Notes under the pieces: generated by a model
What the model saw: only the letters and a program-made list of their open reading frames with translations
The model's database searches: none
What the model was told of the DNA's origin: nothing
Program-made: the position numbers and the translations under genes
Origin: Cyprinodon diabolis
Lineage: Eukaryota > Chordata > Actinopteri > Cyprinodontiformes > Cyprinodontidae
NCBI GenBank assembly: GCA_030533445.1
Contig: CM060081.1
Span: 22,986,611 to 23,050,610 of the forward strand
Reading direction: 5' to 3'
DNA: 64,000 nt
Shown: positions 11,660 through 21,370 of the stretch, one piece after another
How the letters are laid out: every line of letters starts with the position of its first letter
Position numbering within the stretch: position 1 is the first letter of the stretch

Positions 11660-13010
11660 GATTTTATATCAGAGCCACACCTGATATTATTGAAACATAT
11701 ATTTGTTTTATACATATGGATTACACTTTGCAGTTGAATGTGCAGAGATCTTTTTTCTACATTACATTTTATCTGCTGTGTAATAAATTATATTTTTCTT
11801 AAAAGGTAACCTGTCATGATGTAATTTAAAGAAAAAAATACCACAGCTTGTGGAAGCACCACATCACACCAGACGGGCCATAATTACTAAACCCTTTCAG
11901 GCCAGTCCCAGTTAACACAACCCTTTATTACAGTAATACAGGAACTCCTGACGGATCTGTCTCAACACTGTGCTGACAGGGCATGACTAACGCTAAGTAT
12001 TCAAGTGATTTGGCCCTTATGAGGACATAGGATGGGTGGAATATGCATGGGCAAGCATAGGCATATCTTAAAAAGGTCATTATTAGATGGCAGACCATGT
12101 TATTCATAGCTGCTGTGAAGCCTGAGATGATTCTCTGTGCCTGACCCAGATTTGTTTAGAAGACAGCACTAAGGCGTTCTCTGAATCATTCTAGGAAAGG
12201 TATGCGTTACAAGTCACTACTCTTTAATCTACAGGTTAATATTCCTTGTTGTTCATTTGATTCATACACTCAGTTATAAACTATGTAAGGATACAGTCAC
12301 ACAGAAAAAATGTAACATCCATCAGGAAAGGTATACAAACAATTTGAGGAGTTAAAGTACAATCATTTTAAAAATTTTATTTTAAATGTATTTTTTTGAT
12401 CTTCCCATGATTGAAAAGCACAAGTTTGGCCTTTGGAATATTTGGAAAATTAGAAGTGGTATAAAGGAAAGCCTTCATTGTCCCTCAGTGAGGAAATTCA
12501 GGTGTGATAGTGGCATAGTAGACAAGTGGACAGAATACAAAACGTGTACATAAGGCTAAATAATTTAATGGTTTAATTGTTTAGCTTTACAAAGAAAGAA
12601 AATAAACAGTTGGAAAGTAAAAACTATATTAAGTGAAAACAATAAAAAAGTAACTCCATGTTTTACCTCTTTCCAGTTTTTTCTAGGAGTAATAAGAAAA
12701 CTTTGACTAACAATGATCTTCTCTGTACATGTTAATTCTTCTCCTTAATAGCTACACTACAGCCAACGGTATTTATCTACTTTTATGTGTACATGATATT
12801 TGGGTCTTATCTGGTGAAGGACCCCTGTTCCCACAATAGCAGCTTTAAATATTCTGTGAAAGTCTTCCATAAGGTTTGTGGGCTTGTTCAGGGTCAGGCT
12901 AATTTTTACCACCTGCTCTTGTTCATCCCAGAACTAATTATAGTGATGAGATCAGGACTGTCCAGGCCAGGCAAGATCCAGATGCAGCCATAGACTTTAT
13001 TGGAACAACA
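11660..13010. other. Intergenic, no gene seen
   Basis: AT-rich DNA with short incidental frames only. No repeat boundary or exon is convincing. Confidence 0.5.
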
Positions 13011-13079
13011 AATGCATTGAAGACGCCAGCATTACATAAAAAATCACCATCCAAGCAGCCAACGACCCTGAATGAAAAG

Positions 13080-13571
13080 GGAGGTTCGGAAATCGCTAAA
13101 AGAGCGGAACTCAGCTTTCAAGTCTGGTGATAAAGAGGCACTGAAAACAGCGCGTTCCAACATAAACTGTGAGACCAGCGAATCAGAACCATGGCCAGAA
13201 AATCCATGATCTTTTCCATGACTCTAGGAGGATGTGGCAAGGCCACATCGTCTACGAAACCGCTCCACTGAGGACGCCATCTCTACTGCTCGTCACCTTA
13301 GCCTGGCACACATGGAGTAAAAGAACACCCACGTGCGGATGCTGTTCCTGGACTTCAGTTCAGCTTTCAACACCATCATCCCAGAGCATCTAATGGGCAA
13401 ACTGTAACAGCTGGGATTCAATACACCCCTCTCCAATTGGCTGCTAGACTTCCTCACAGACAGAAGCCAGTCAGTCCAGGTCGGACAGAACACCTCTGAT
13501 GTCATCACCCTAAGCACAGGCTTCCCTCAGGGCTGCGTCCTGAGACCCCTGTTGTTCACCCTGATGACACT
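13080..13571 (+). pseudogene. Rex1-type LINE reverse transcriptase, left part
   Basis: Across broken frames one can read RSTEDAIST, then [46 protein letters not shown] and PLLFTLMT. These are the palm-domain motifs of a Rex1/Babar-type LINE reverse transcriptase, including FSSAFNTI and the GxPQGxxLxPLLF box. In-frame stops and shifts are present (for example after MGKL), so the copy is dead. The element is cut at 13571 by a hAT-like segment and continues after the LTR at 20133. The part of the ORF carrying the catalytic YADD-type box is not found. Confidence 0.8.
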
Positions 13572-14155
13572 CAGTGGTGTCAAAAGTACACACGTTCCTT
13601 ACTTAGGTAGAAGTACAGATACTGCAGTTTAAAAACACTCTGGTAAAAGTTGAAGTATCAACTTGACCTCTTTACTCAAGTAAAAGTGAAAAAGTATGTG
13701 CTCCAAAAACTAATTTAAGTATAAAGCCACTATATGAATTGAAAGCTCAATTTATCGACTATTTCCAAAAATTATTTGAGACAGGGCCAAGGATAAGGGA
13801 GGTCTTGTTGGTCTCCATCTCCCGATACGCGCTCGCCTGTGTCCGACATTTCGACATCTTTTTCTGAATCCTACTTTGTAGCATGGCATAGACAATTCAC
13901 ATTTGCAGTTTAAGAACACCAGTTTGCTTCTGATGATTTCCTTTACCTAACCAATGAGGGTTTGCATTATGACTCATCCAATTACACTAGTTTTCACTAG
14001 ATGTGGATGGTACCAATGATCTGCATTAAATGATAAGGCACATGACGGGAAATAAATATTTATAAACATTAAACCAAGGGCAAGAGTAACAAGTAACATT
14101 TGTTTTGAAAATTTAAAGAATAGAATCATTGTTGATTTCATGAAAAATTGGCCTA
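13572..14155. mobile_element. hAT-like nonautonomous fragment inside Rex1
   Basis: It starts CAGTGGTGTCAAAAGTA and continues with 'cttacttaggtagaagtaca' and 'ttactcaagtaaaagtg', the TIR and subterminal style of fish hAT elements. The right inverted repeat is not seen before Rex1-like sequence resumes at about 14155-14175, so the right end is lost or diverged. No transposase frame is present. Confidence 0.5.
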
Positions 14156-14442
14156 ACCATGCTCCACAGCTCAGCTGTATGTTGGGATCTGGAGGTCTGT
14201 CCACCTTCCTCCAGCAGAGGGCGCCCTAGGTCTCCTGGAGCTGAGCTGACGACCACACCTGCGACCCATCAGGAGACCAGCATATAAGCAGCGGCAGGAC
14301 TACACTCCAGCGTGGAGACGACGGCGGAGAATTGAACTCAACAAACAAAGAAGGCGGTAGGAGCTAATTTGGAGGATCACATAAGCTGTACATTGACTGT
14401 AGTAGCATGGCTTCTACATCAGGAGGAAATAGTTGAAATGAA

Positions 14443-14595
14443 ATGGAGTGGATGTTATCGAGGTCAGCAAGAATGAAAAGAGCAATCAGAAAGAGACATG
14501 AAAGGGCAAGAAGTTGGTCGGATGAAAGTGAGCTAGGAGCGGAAGGCAGTAAAAGGACAAAAATAAATCAGAGTGAGTTCACGGGAACAAGATAA
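14443..14595 (+). pseudogene. ORF1 N-terminus of the I-clade LINE, frame-shifted
   Basis: A basic frame opens at ATG 14443 (MEWMLSRSARMKRAI...) and runs to a stop at 14593. The remaining ORF1 lies one frame over and has no ATG near its opening, only a GTG after a TAA. The simplest reading is a one-base indel between about 14565 and 14592 in an originally continuous ORF1. Confidence 0.55.
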
Positions 14596-15388
14596 CAGTA
14601 ATACAGAAGTGGAATACAAAGTTGTGGTGGAATTTCAGCAAGAAAGGGGTTATATTCATCCGATAAAGATAACCAAAGCAATACAGGAAGAGATAGGGAA
14701 AATCAAAACGGCCAGAATCATGAACAACAGAAAAGTGATAATTCAAGCTATCAGTGAGGCACAACAACAGAAGATAATCAAAATGAAAACTCTAATGGGA
14801 GAAAGAGTTAAATCACATATACCAGGTTTTATGGCAAGGTTGAGAGGAGTAATTTCAGGAGTTCCACTTGAAATGACAATGGAGGAGGTGAAGAATGAAA
14901 TCAAAGGAGGGAAAATAACAAATGCCACCAGGATTAAAAGTAGAAGAGAAGGGGAACTGAAAGACACTATGGCTGTGATATTGCAGTTTGAAAATAACAT
15001 GCCAGAAAATATACAGCTAGGATTTATGAACTATAAAGTTAGAGAGTACATCCCGAAACCGCTCAGATGTTTTACCTGTCAAAGAATGGGACACATTGCA
15101 AAGGAATGTAAGGGAAAAATTAGATGTGCAAGATGTGGAGGACCACATGAATTTGGAAAGTGTGACAAAGACGCTAAAATCAAATGCTGTAACTGTGGTG
15201 GTGAGCATATTGCAGCCTATGGTGGATGTATAGTTCAAAGGGAAGCTAGAGAAGCCCAGAAAATAAAGATAACAGAAAGAGTTTCTTACGCAGAAGCATT
15301 AAAAAGAGTAAAGAAAGATAGTAAAAGAGGAATGAGGCTGGGAGAAGCAGATCAAAGTTACACTTCTCAGAACACAAACAAGGAATGA
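14573..15388 (+). CDS. ORF1 (gag-like, zinc-knuckle) of the I-clade LINE
   Basis: A 271-codon frame encodes a basic nucleic-acid-binding protein. Residues about 165-220 hold three CCHC knuckles: CFTCQRMGHIAKEC (C-X2-C-X4-H-X4-C), CARCGGPHEFGKC, and a third CNCGGEH...C form. This is the ORF1 layout of I-type LINEs, whose product coats element RNA. The stated start is a GTG directly behind a stop, so the true N-terminus is probably the frame starting at 14443. The stop overlaps the next frame's ATG at 15385. Confidence 0.75.
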   Translation: MSSREQDNSNTEVEYKVVVEFQQERGYIHPIKITKAIQEEIGKIKTARIMNNRKVIIQAISEAQQQKIIKMKTLMGERVKSHIPGFMARLRGVISGVPLEMTMEEVKNEIKGGKITNATRIKSRREGELKDTMAVILQFENNMPENIQLGFMNYKVREYIPKPLRCFTCQRMGHIAKECKGKIRCARCGGPHEFGKCDKDAKIKCCNCGGEHIAAYGGCIVQREAREAQKIKITERVSYAEALKRVKKDSKRGMRLGEADQSYTSQNTNKE

Positions 15389-15666
15389 ATGATCAGACAC
15401 AAATACTAATGCCAACAATAAATACAAATAATACATGTTTGCATAAATGTAAAATAGAAGAAAATACAATGATGGTGAAAAAAGAAAACTTTGTAGCATT
15501 TATATGTCATATTATTAATGTTACAGTCCAAATGAAGAAGAAAAGTGATAAAATAAAAGCAATAGTAACAGCAGCAGGGAGGTTCCTAGATATGAAAGAA
15601 ATTCAAGCAGATCAAATACATACCATTTTGAGTGCCACTGAAATAACAGAAAACGGTCAGGATTAG
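15385..15666 (+). pseudogene. Probable shifted C-terminal part of ORF1
   Basis: A 93-codon frame begins at ATG 15385, overlapping the ORF1 stop. The stretch FVAFICHIINVTVQMKKKSDKIKAIVTAAGRFLDM resembles the conserved tail of fish I-type ORF1 proteins as I remember them. A second small indel probably separates it from the knuckle-bearing part. A separate small protein is less likely. Confidence 0.45.
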
Positions 15667-15679
15667 GATACAAGCTTTA

Positions 15680-16441
15680 TTGATGGTCATTCATATTCTA
15701 CAATGGAATGCCAGAAGTATAATAGCTAATGGACAAGAATTTAAAAAGTATATTTATGAATTAGAAGTAATACCAGATGTAATATGTATACAAGAAACAT
15801 GGTTAAACTCAAACTTGGATTTTAAAATTCCTGGATATAATATAGAAAGACAGGATAGAAGTAATGGTAGTGGCGGAGGATGTGCCACCTTAATTAAGGA
15901 AGGAATTGCTTACAAGAAAAACTCATTAAATAAAAAAATAGAATGTGTGAATATAGAAATATTTAATTTAAGGAAACATGGAAATATTAAAATCATTAAT
16001 TATTATAATCCATGTAAAAATCTAGATAATGAAATATTTAAGGAAATAGGGAAAATACATAGAAGAGAAGTTTGGTGTGGAGATTTTAATGCTCACAACA
16101 GTCTATGGGGTAGCAAGAAAACGGATTATAATGGTGAAATAGTGGAAGAATTAATGGATGAAAGGTCATTAGTTTGTCTTAATAATGGAAAAGGTACAAG
16201 AATAAATATACATAAAAATTCAATCTCATGTCTAGATATTACATTAGTATCTGACTGTCTTGTTAGTGCATGTGAATGGGATGTAAATGGGGAATCTACA
16301 CTAGGGAGTGATCACTTTCTAGTGAGTACAATAATTAATGATAATATAAATAGACAAGAAGAGTTTACATTAATAAGATGGTGCTTAATAAAGCTGATTG
16401 GTTTAAATTTAAAACAAAATGTGAGGAAACAAGACATATAG
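15680..16441 (+). CDS. ORF2 N-terminus: APE-type endonuclease of the I-clade LINE
   Basis: This 253-codon frame is an exonuclease-endonuclease-phosphatase fold protein that nicks target DNA for reverse transcription. Visible motifs in order are LQWNARSI, CIQETWL (catalytic Glu), WCGDFNAHNSLWGS, LDITLVS and LGSDHFLV (catalytic SDH). The last about 20 residues after RW are out of frame: the next frame gives LNKADWFKFK, the expected continuation. A one-base loss near 16380-16388 therefore separates the endonuclease from the reverse transcriptase. All catalytic motifs are intact. Confidence 0.85.
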   Translation: MMVIHILQWNARSIIANGQEFKKYIYELEVIPDVICIQETWLNSNLDFKIPGYNIERQDRSNGSGGGCATLIKEGIAYKKNSLNKKIECVNIEIFNLRKHGNIKIINYYNPCKNLDNEIFKEIGKIHRREVWCGDFNAHNSLWGSKKTDYNGEIVEELMDERSLVCLNNGKGTRINIHKNSISCLDITLVSDCLVSACEWDVNGESTLGSDHFLVSTIINDNINRQEEFTLIRWCLIKLIGLNLKQNVRKQDI

Positions 16442-19400
16442 TAACATTAAAAGGTAATATTGAAGAATGTACAAATCAAATAGTAGAACATATCCTAAAT
16501 GCTGCAAATTACAGCATACCAAAAATAAAAGTGAAAGGTCAGAAGAAAGTAGTTCCTTGGTGGAATAATGAATGCAGTAAAACAATTAAAGATCGTAATA
16601 AAGCTTTTAAAATACTAAAGAAAAATCTAACAATCGAAAACCTTATTGATTATAAAAGGAAAAGAGCAAAAACTCGGAAAACTATAAAGGATGCAAAAAA
16701 GAAAACGTGGATAGACTATTGTTCATCAATAGGTTCAGAAATTAATTTACAGAATGTGTGGTCAATGTTTAGAAAAATGACGGGGAAAAAGAACAATGTT
16801 AATATTCCATCCTTAGTCAGAGCACAGGAGGTATTGGTTTTAAATAAAGATAAGGCAGAGTTATTAGGAGAGACATTTGCGGCAGTTCATAGTGGTGATC
16901 ACTTGACAAATACTCACAGAAGGCAGATGATTCAAAAACTTGGAAATCATAAAAACTCACTAGAAAAATGTCAAAAATATATGTCAACATTAGATATGAA
17001 TATAACCATGAAAGAAATAAAAACAGTATTGAAAGGGACAGGATATTCAGCTCCAGGGGAGGACCAATTATGTTACGCTATGTTTCGACAGATTCCGGAA
17101 GTAACACTGAAATTAATATTAGAATTATTTAATAAAATATGGAAAGAAGGAACAATACCAAATAGTTGGAAAAAGGCAATAATTTTACCATTTAATAAGC
17201 CAGGTAAAGATCCTTCCTATCCAAATAATTACAGACCAATTGCTCTTACTTCCCATTTAAGTAAATGGATGGAGAAAATAATGGTTAATAGATTAGGATA
17301 CTTTCTTGAGAAGAATAATCTAATTAATGGATATCAATGTGGATTCAGAACTGGAAGATCAACAATAGATGCTCTAACTAGAGTCAGTAATGACATAGAG
17401 AAAGCTTTAAAAATGAAGGAAATAATGATTATAGTATTTTTTGACATAGAAAAAGCATATGACTCACTATGGAAAGAAGGATTACTTATAAAAATGAAAC
17501 AGATGGGAATAGGTGGGAGAATGTATAATTGGATAGCAAATTTTCTACTAGATAGAAAAATAAGAGTAAAAATTGGGAATGACTATTCAAATGAATATAA
17601 TGTTGAAAATGGAATACCACAAGGTAGTGTAATTAGTCCAATTTTATTTAATATTATGATCAATGATATTTTCTATGAAACTGATAAATGTATAAAATCT
17701 CCACTATATGCAGATGATGGGGCCATATGGATGAAAGGGAAAAATATTAAACATGTTGTAGAAAATATTAAAAAAGCAATTAGTAAAGTTGAAAAATGGT
17801 CTTATGAATGGGGTTTCAAATTATCAACAACCAAGTCTTGTTATATGGTTGTCACAAAGAAGAGAAATATTAATATAGAAACAGTAACATTATATGGACA
17901 GACTTTAGAAAGAGTAACAGAATATAAATATCTAGGTTTATGGTTGGACAGTTCTTACTCATGGAAAACACATATAGATAACTTAGAAACCAAATGTAAA
18001 AAAGTTATTAATATGTTAAAGGCTGTGGCTGGAAACAATTGGGGGGCAGATAGACAGTCATTATTAAGCATATACAGGGCTCTCATGAGAGCAATAATAG
18101 ATTATGGCAGCATTATATATGGAGCAGCAGCTAAAACATCATTACAAAAAATAGAAAGATTACAGTGTAGGGCTTTACGAATATGTACAGGAGCAATAAA
18201 AACAACACCTATTAATGCTCTCTTAATTGAAAGTGGGGAAACTCCACTTGAAATGAGGAGAATTAAATTAGCTTTAGCATACTGGATGAAAATTAAAAGT
18301 AATATAGATGATCATGTGAATTCAACTATTCTGCAAAATTGTTGGGAATATGTGAAGTTCCAAAGTAATGGATTTGGATGGATGGTTGGGAAATGGATTA
18401 AAAAGTATGGATTCGAAGACAAGGAAATAGCTCAATTTAACCCAATTAGCGTTATTCCTCCATGGCTAATACCTGAGGTTAATGTAGATTTGCAAATTAA
18501 TACAATGAAAAATGATTGGAATTTAAATGAAATAGGGATAAAAACGGATATTTATTTAAGAACTACATATAATAATTACCTTAAAATTTATACAGATGGT
18601 TCTAAGAATCTAAAAGGTTATGTGGGTATAGGAATATATATCCCAGAGTTTAAAAAATGTATTCATAAAAGAATATCAGATCAATTGTCGGTTTTTACAG
18701 CAGAAATGGTGGCAGTTATATTAAGCTTGCAATGGGTGGAGGAGATTCGACCAATCAGGGTGGTGGTGTGCACAGATTCTAAAGCAGTAGTGGAAAGTAT
18801 TAAGGGAGAAGGAAATAATAGAAAAGATTTGGTATTAGAAATTCATCATATTTTATTTAGATTATATAGGGGTGGCATTGATGTTTGGTTTTGTTGGGTG
18901 CCAGCACATGAAGGAGTAAAAGGCAATGAAAAGGCAGATAAATTAGCTAAAAGGGCTTTAGAGGGGGAAATAACAATTTCAATTCCTTTTGGAAAAGGGG
19001 AAGGGAAATCACTTATTAAAAGTAAAGAAATGGAGGAATGGCAAAAAATATGGAACGAAGATAGGAAAGGAAGAAGATTATATGAAGTGCAAAAGTCAAT
19101 TCGAATTCGAAGCATTAATGAAAGAAACAGAAGAGAAGAAATAATAGTTAGTAGATTAAGAATAGGTCATACCTACTTAAATGACATGCTTTATTTAATA
19201 GGGAGGAAAAATAGTGATAAATGTGAGAAATGTGGTGAAAAAGAAAATGTAGAACACATACTGATGAACTGTAAGCTATATGAACACGAAAGGGAAAAAT
19301 TAAAGAGAATAGTTAGAAGTATAGGGCATGAATGGAATCTTAAAGGAATATTAGGAAATGAAGGAAACATAACAGATATTCATAAACTAAGGAAAGCATT

Positions 19401-19443
19401 GTTTATGTATCTTAAGAATACAAAATTAAAAAATAGAATCTAA
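16378..19443 (+). CDS. ORF2 remainder: reverse transcriptase, RNase H and CCHC
   Basis: An uninterrupted 1021-codon frame. RT motifs run from about residue 270 to 460: PIALTSHLSKWMEK, FFDIEKAYDSLW, GIPQGSVISPILFN and the catalytic YADD at about residue 444. RNase H occupies about 735-870, with IYTDGS, TAEMVAV, CTDSKAVVE and WVPAHEGVKGNEKADKLAK supplying the Asp/Glu/Asp/Asp set. A C-terminal CEKCGEKENVEHILMNC (C-X2-C-X7-H-X4-C) follows. The protein would copy element RNA at the nicked target. The listed ATG is internal: the native protein begins at the endonuclease, and one frame-shift now separates the two. No premature stop occurs. Confidence 0.92.
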   Translation: MVLNKADWFKFKTKCEETRHIVTLKGNIEECTNQIVEHILNAANYSIPKIKVKGQKKVVPWWNNECSKTIKDRNKAFKILKKNLTIENLIDYKRKRAKTRKTIKDAKKKTWIDYCSSIGSEINLQNVWSMFRKMTGKKNNVNIPSLVRAQEVLVLNKDKAELLGETFAAVHSGDHLTNTHRRQMIQKLGNHKNSLEKCQKYMSTLDMNITMKEIKTVLKGTGYSAPGEDQLCYAMFRQIPEVTLKLILELFNKIWKEGTIPNSWKKAIILPFNKPGKDPSYPNNYRPIALTSHLSKWMEKIMVNRLGYFLEKNNLINGYQCGFRTGRSTIDALTRVSNDIEKALKMKEIMIIVFFDIEKAYDSLWKEGLLIKMKQMGIGGRMYNWIANFLLDRKIRVKIGNDYSNEYNVENGIPQGSVISPILFNIMINDIFYETDKCIKSPLYADDGAIWMKGKNIKHVVENIKKAISKVEKWSYEWGFKLSTTKSCYMVVTKKRNINIETVTLYGQTLERVTEYKYLGLWLDSSYSWKTHIDNLETKCKKVINMLKAVAGNNWGADRQSLLSIYRALMRAIIDYGSIIYGAAAKTSLQKIERLQCRALRICTGAIKTTPINALLIESGETPLEMRRIKLALAYWMKIKSNIDDHVNSTILQNCWEYVKFQSNGFGWMVGKWIKKYGFEDKEIAQFNPISVIPPWLIPEVNVDLQINTMKNDWNLNEIGIKTDIYLRTTYNNYLKIYTDGSKNLKGYVGIGIYIPEFKKCIHKRISDQLSVFTAEMVAVILSLQWVEEIRPIRVVVCTDSKAVVESIKGEGNNRKDLVLEIHHILFRLYRGGIDVWFCWVPAHEGVKGNEKADKLAKRALEGEITISIPFGKGEGKSLIKSKEMEEWQKIWNEDRKGRRLYEVQKSIRIRSINERNRREEIIVSRLRIGHTYLNDMLYLIGRKNSDKCEKCGEKENVEHILMNCKLYEHEREKLKRIVRSIGHEWNLKGILGNEGNITDIHKLRKALFMYLKNTKLKNRI

Positions 19444-20137
19444 TAGATGTGAAGTAACGCTACTACACACTCATGTACAGTAGGTGGCGGTATGCACCTT
19501 AAAGTTGCTTGTGACCCGCCATAATAGAAAAGAAGAAGAACACTCCAGCGTGTTAAGCCAGTTATGGTTAGCAAAGCCTGAGCCAACCAGCCTGTCTGAT
19601 TCTCTGACTCCACTGAAACCAGAACCTGAGCCTAATCCGTTTTTGTCTTCTCTGCTTCTTAGGAAGAAACCTGACTGGACCCTGGAACTCTGGAAGAGTT
19701 TCCTCTGCTGAAATCTGCCTGCCGGCTCTCAAGAGCTCATCTGAAGAATCTGTCTGAATCTGCCTGCCCATCCTCAAGAAGAGGATCGAAGGAAAACCCT
19801 GGACCTGAACACTGACAAGTCTGAAGCCGAGCCCTGCCGTTGCTTAGCCCTCTGTCAACTTCTAGCCTCTGGACCCACCTGGTTCCCTCCCTCTGCTGCT
19901 AAACCAGAATCACGTCACAGGTACAAACCTGCACTGTTCCTCTGGCAAAGATCAACTGCATCCTGGCTAACCTAACTGTCCCTCTCTACAGAGAACCCTG
20001 TGTGACCAGTCCCGGATCTGTTTCTCAGTACCTCTCATATAATTTTGTGTTTATTTCAATAAACAGTCAAACTTTTCATCTGCCTCCGTTGTGTTCTGCA
20101 TGTGGGTTAGAAACCTGAATCCCATCATGACACTGTA

Positions 20138-20760
20138 GAGGTGATCAGCAGCACCAAATTCCTAGGGGTGCACATCATACAACCTCAGCTGGACTGTAAA
20201 CCTCACTGCTCAAAAGGGAACAAAAGTGCATGTACTTCCTTCTGAGGATGAGGAGAGCCCACCTGCCCACACCCACCTTCACCTTCTACAGAAGCACCAT
20301 ATAGAGCATTCTGACCAGCTGGCTTACTGTGGGGACCGCTGCGCCGCAGACTGGAAGAAGGTGAGAAGAATAGGGAGAACTCTAGAGAAGATCATCGGGG
20401 CTCCTCTTCCTTCCATAAAAGACATTTTATCCCAGCGCTGTGTGTCCAGATCCCCTAACATTATCAATCACCCCTCACACCCCCACCATGGACTGTTCTC
20501 CCTGCTTCCCTCAGGGAAGAGGCTTTGCAGCATTAGATGCAGGTCCAGCAGATTCCAAAACAGTTTCTTTCCCACCCCTATCAGACAGCTGAACTGTTGA
20601 AAATAACTAAATCATGTCACAGACTCTGCATCAAACTGACCATTCCAATGTGTTTAATGCAGTATGTTTTTGTGTTCATTATGATCACTGCTGCACTTTA
20701 AGAAATGCAAATGTCATGACAGCTGTACAAAATGAAATTTTGTTTTGTATACACTCTGTG
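20138..20760 (+). pseudogene. Rex1-type LINE, right part and 3' end
   Basis: Sequence directly after the LTR duplication reads, over broken frames, EVISSTKFLGVHI, then IIGAPLPSIKDILSQRC, HPSHPHHGLFSLLPSGKR and FQNSFFPTPIRQLN. This is the C-terminal region of Rex1-type LINEs (frame 20226-20600 covers most of it). It is followed by a 3' UTR with 'gtacaaaatgaaattttgtt'. It continues the element whose left part is at 13080-13571. Indels and stops show it is dead. Confidence 0.8.
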
Positions 20761-20764
20761 AATA

Positions 20765-21370
20765 GAAGATGACACAGTTTATCTGTATTTGTTTTGCCAC
20801 CCAGACCCCCTTTACTGTTGTTCAACTGTTTATTGTAATGCCAAAATCAAAATGGGTAAATTAATTAAATAATCTATCAGTACAATGACAGTAATATGTC
20901 AATGATATACAATGACAATCAGTACATTGAATTGAAATTGAATTACAATTTAAGAACTAAAAAAACATGAATCCTCCATGAAGTAATGTTCTTGTGGTTT
21001 CCTGATGTCTTGTATTTTGTTGGAAACAATGTTTGAAGTCTATGTTATATCCTTTCCAAGAGGGACATTCATTGTCCCTGTCATTATCAACCTCTTTGAA
21101 CACTTTAGGTCCACTACCTTCATTGCACTTATTTTTAAGATACTGCACCTAAACCTCACAAAATGAAAAACCACTAGTTTGACTGACAGCTAAACTAAAC
21201 TACGAAAAATACAAGAGGTTTTTTTTTTAAATAATAAAAAAAAAGCTCCTGTCTTCTGAATCAAAATGTGTTTTTAACTGCAGAAACACTATCTGTTTTT
21301 TGAGTATTTCAACAATTAAGTTACAATAACAGCCTCCAGTTCAAAGCCAGCCTGTAATGGATGATACATA
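20765..21370. other. Intergenic, no gene seen
   Basis: AT-rich sequence; nothing recognisable before the Tc1-like element begins. Confidence 0.5.

Larger units (their letters stand above)
14315..19540 (+). mobile_element. Full-length I-clade non-LTR retrotransposon (5.2 kb)
   Basis: The element is bounded by a perfect 12-bp target-site duplication, CACTCCAGCGTG, at 14303-14314 and 19541-19552. It begins GAGACGACGGCGGAG and ends in a short (GAA)n tail after a 3' UTR containing 'gtggcggtatgcacc'. It carries a gag-like ORF1 with three zinc knuckles and an ORF2 with endonuclease, reverse transcriptase, RNase H and a C-terminal CCHC. RNase H after the RT is diagnostic of the I group; Nimb is the usual fish lineage, and that finer assignment is from memory. 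Few disabling changes and the perfect duplication suggest a fairly recent insertion. Confidence 0.88.
14180..20132. mobile_element. Solo LTR (about 715 bp) interrupted by an I-clade LINE
   Basis: Outer ends TGTTGGGATC at 14180 and CATCATGACA ending at 20132 give the TG...CA termini of an LTR. Both sides are flanked by CTGTA (14175-14179 and 20133-20137), a 5-bp duplication typical of Ty3/Gypsy-type LTR elements and retroviruses. Removing the duplication restores the Rex1 reading ...CAGCTGTAGAGGTG. The LTR pieces are 14180-14314 and 19541-20132. AATAAA near 20058 fits a poly(A) signal inside an LTR. No gag-pol sequence accompanies it, so it is a solo LTR left by recombination. The superfamily is inferred from duplication length only. 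Confidence 0.75.

Noticed and set aside
13564..20134. 8-bp repeat ATGACACT at 13564-13571 and 20127-20134 as a hAT target duplication spanning the whole nest
   Set aside because: The right copy overlaps the LTR end and its CTGTA duplication, which explain that junction better; no hAT right terminus precedes it.
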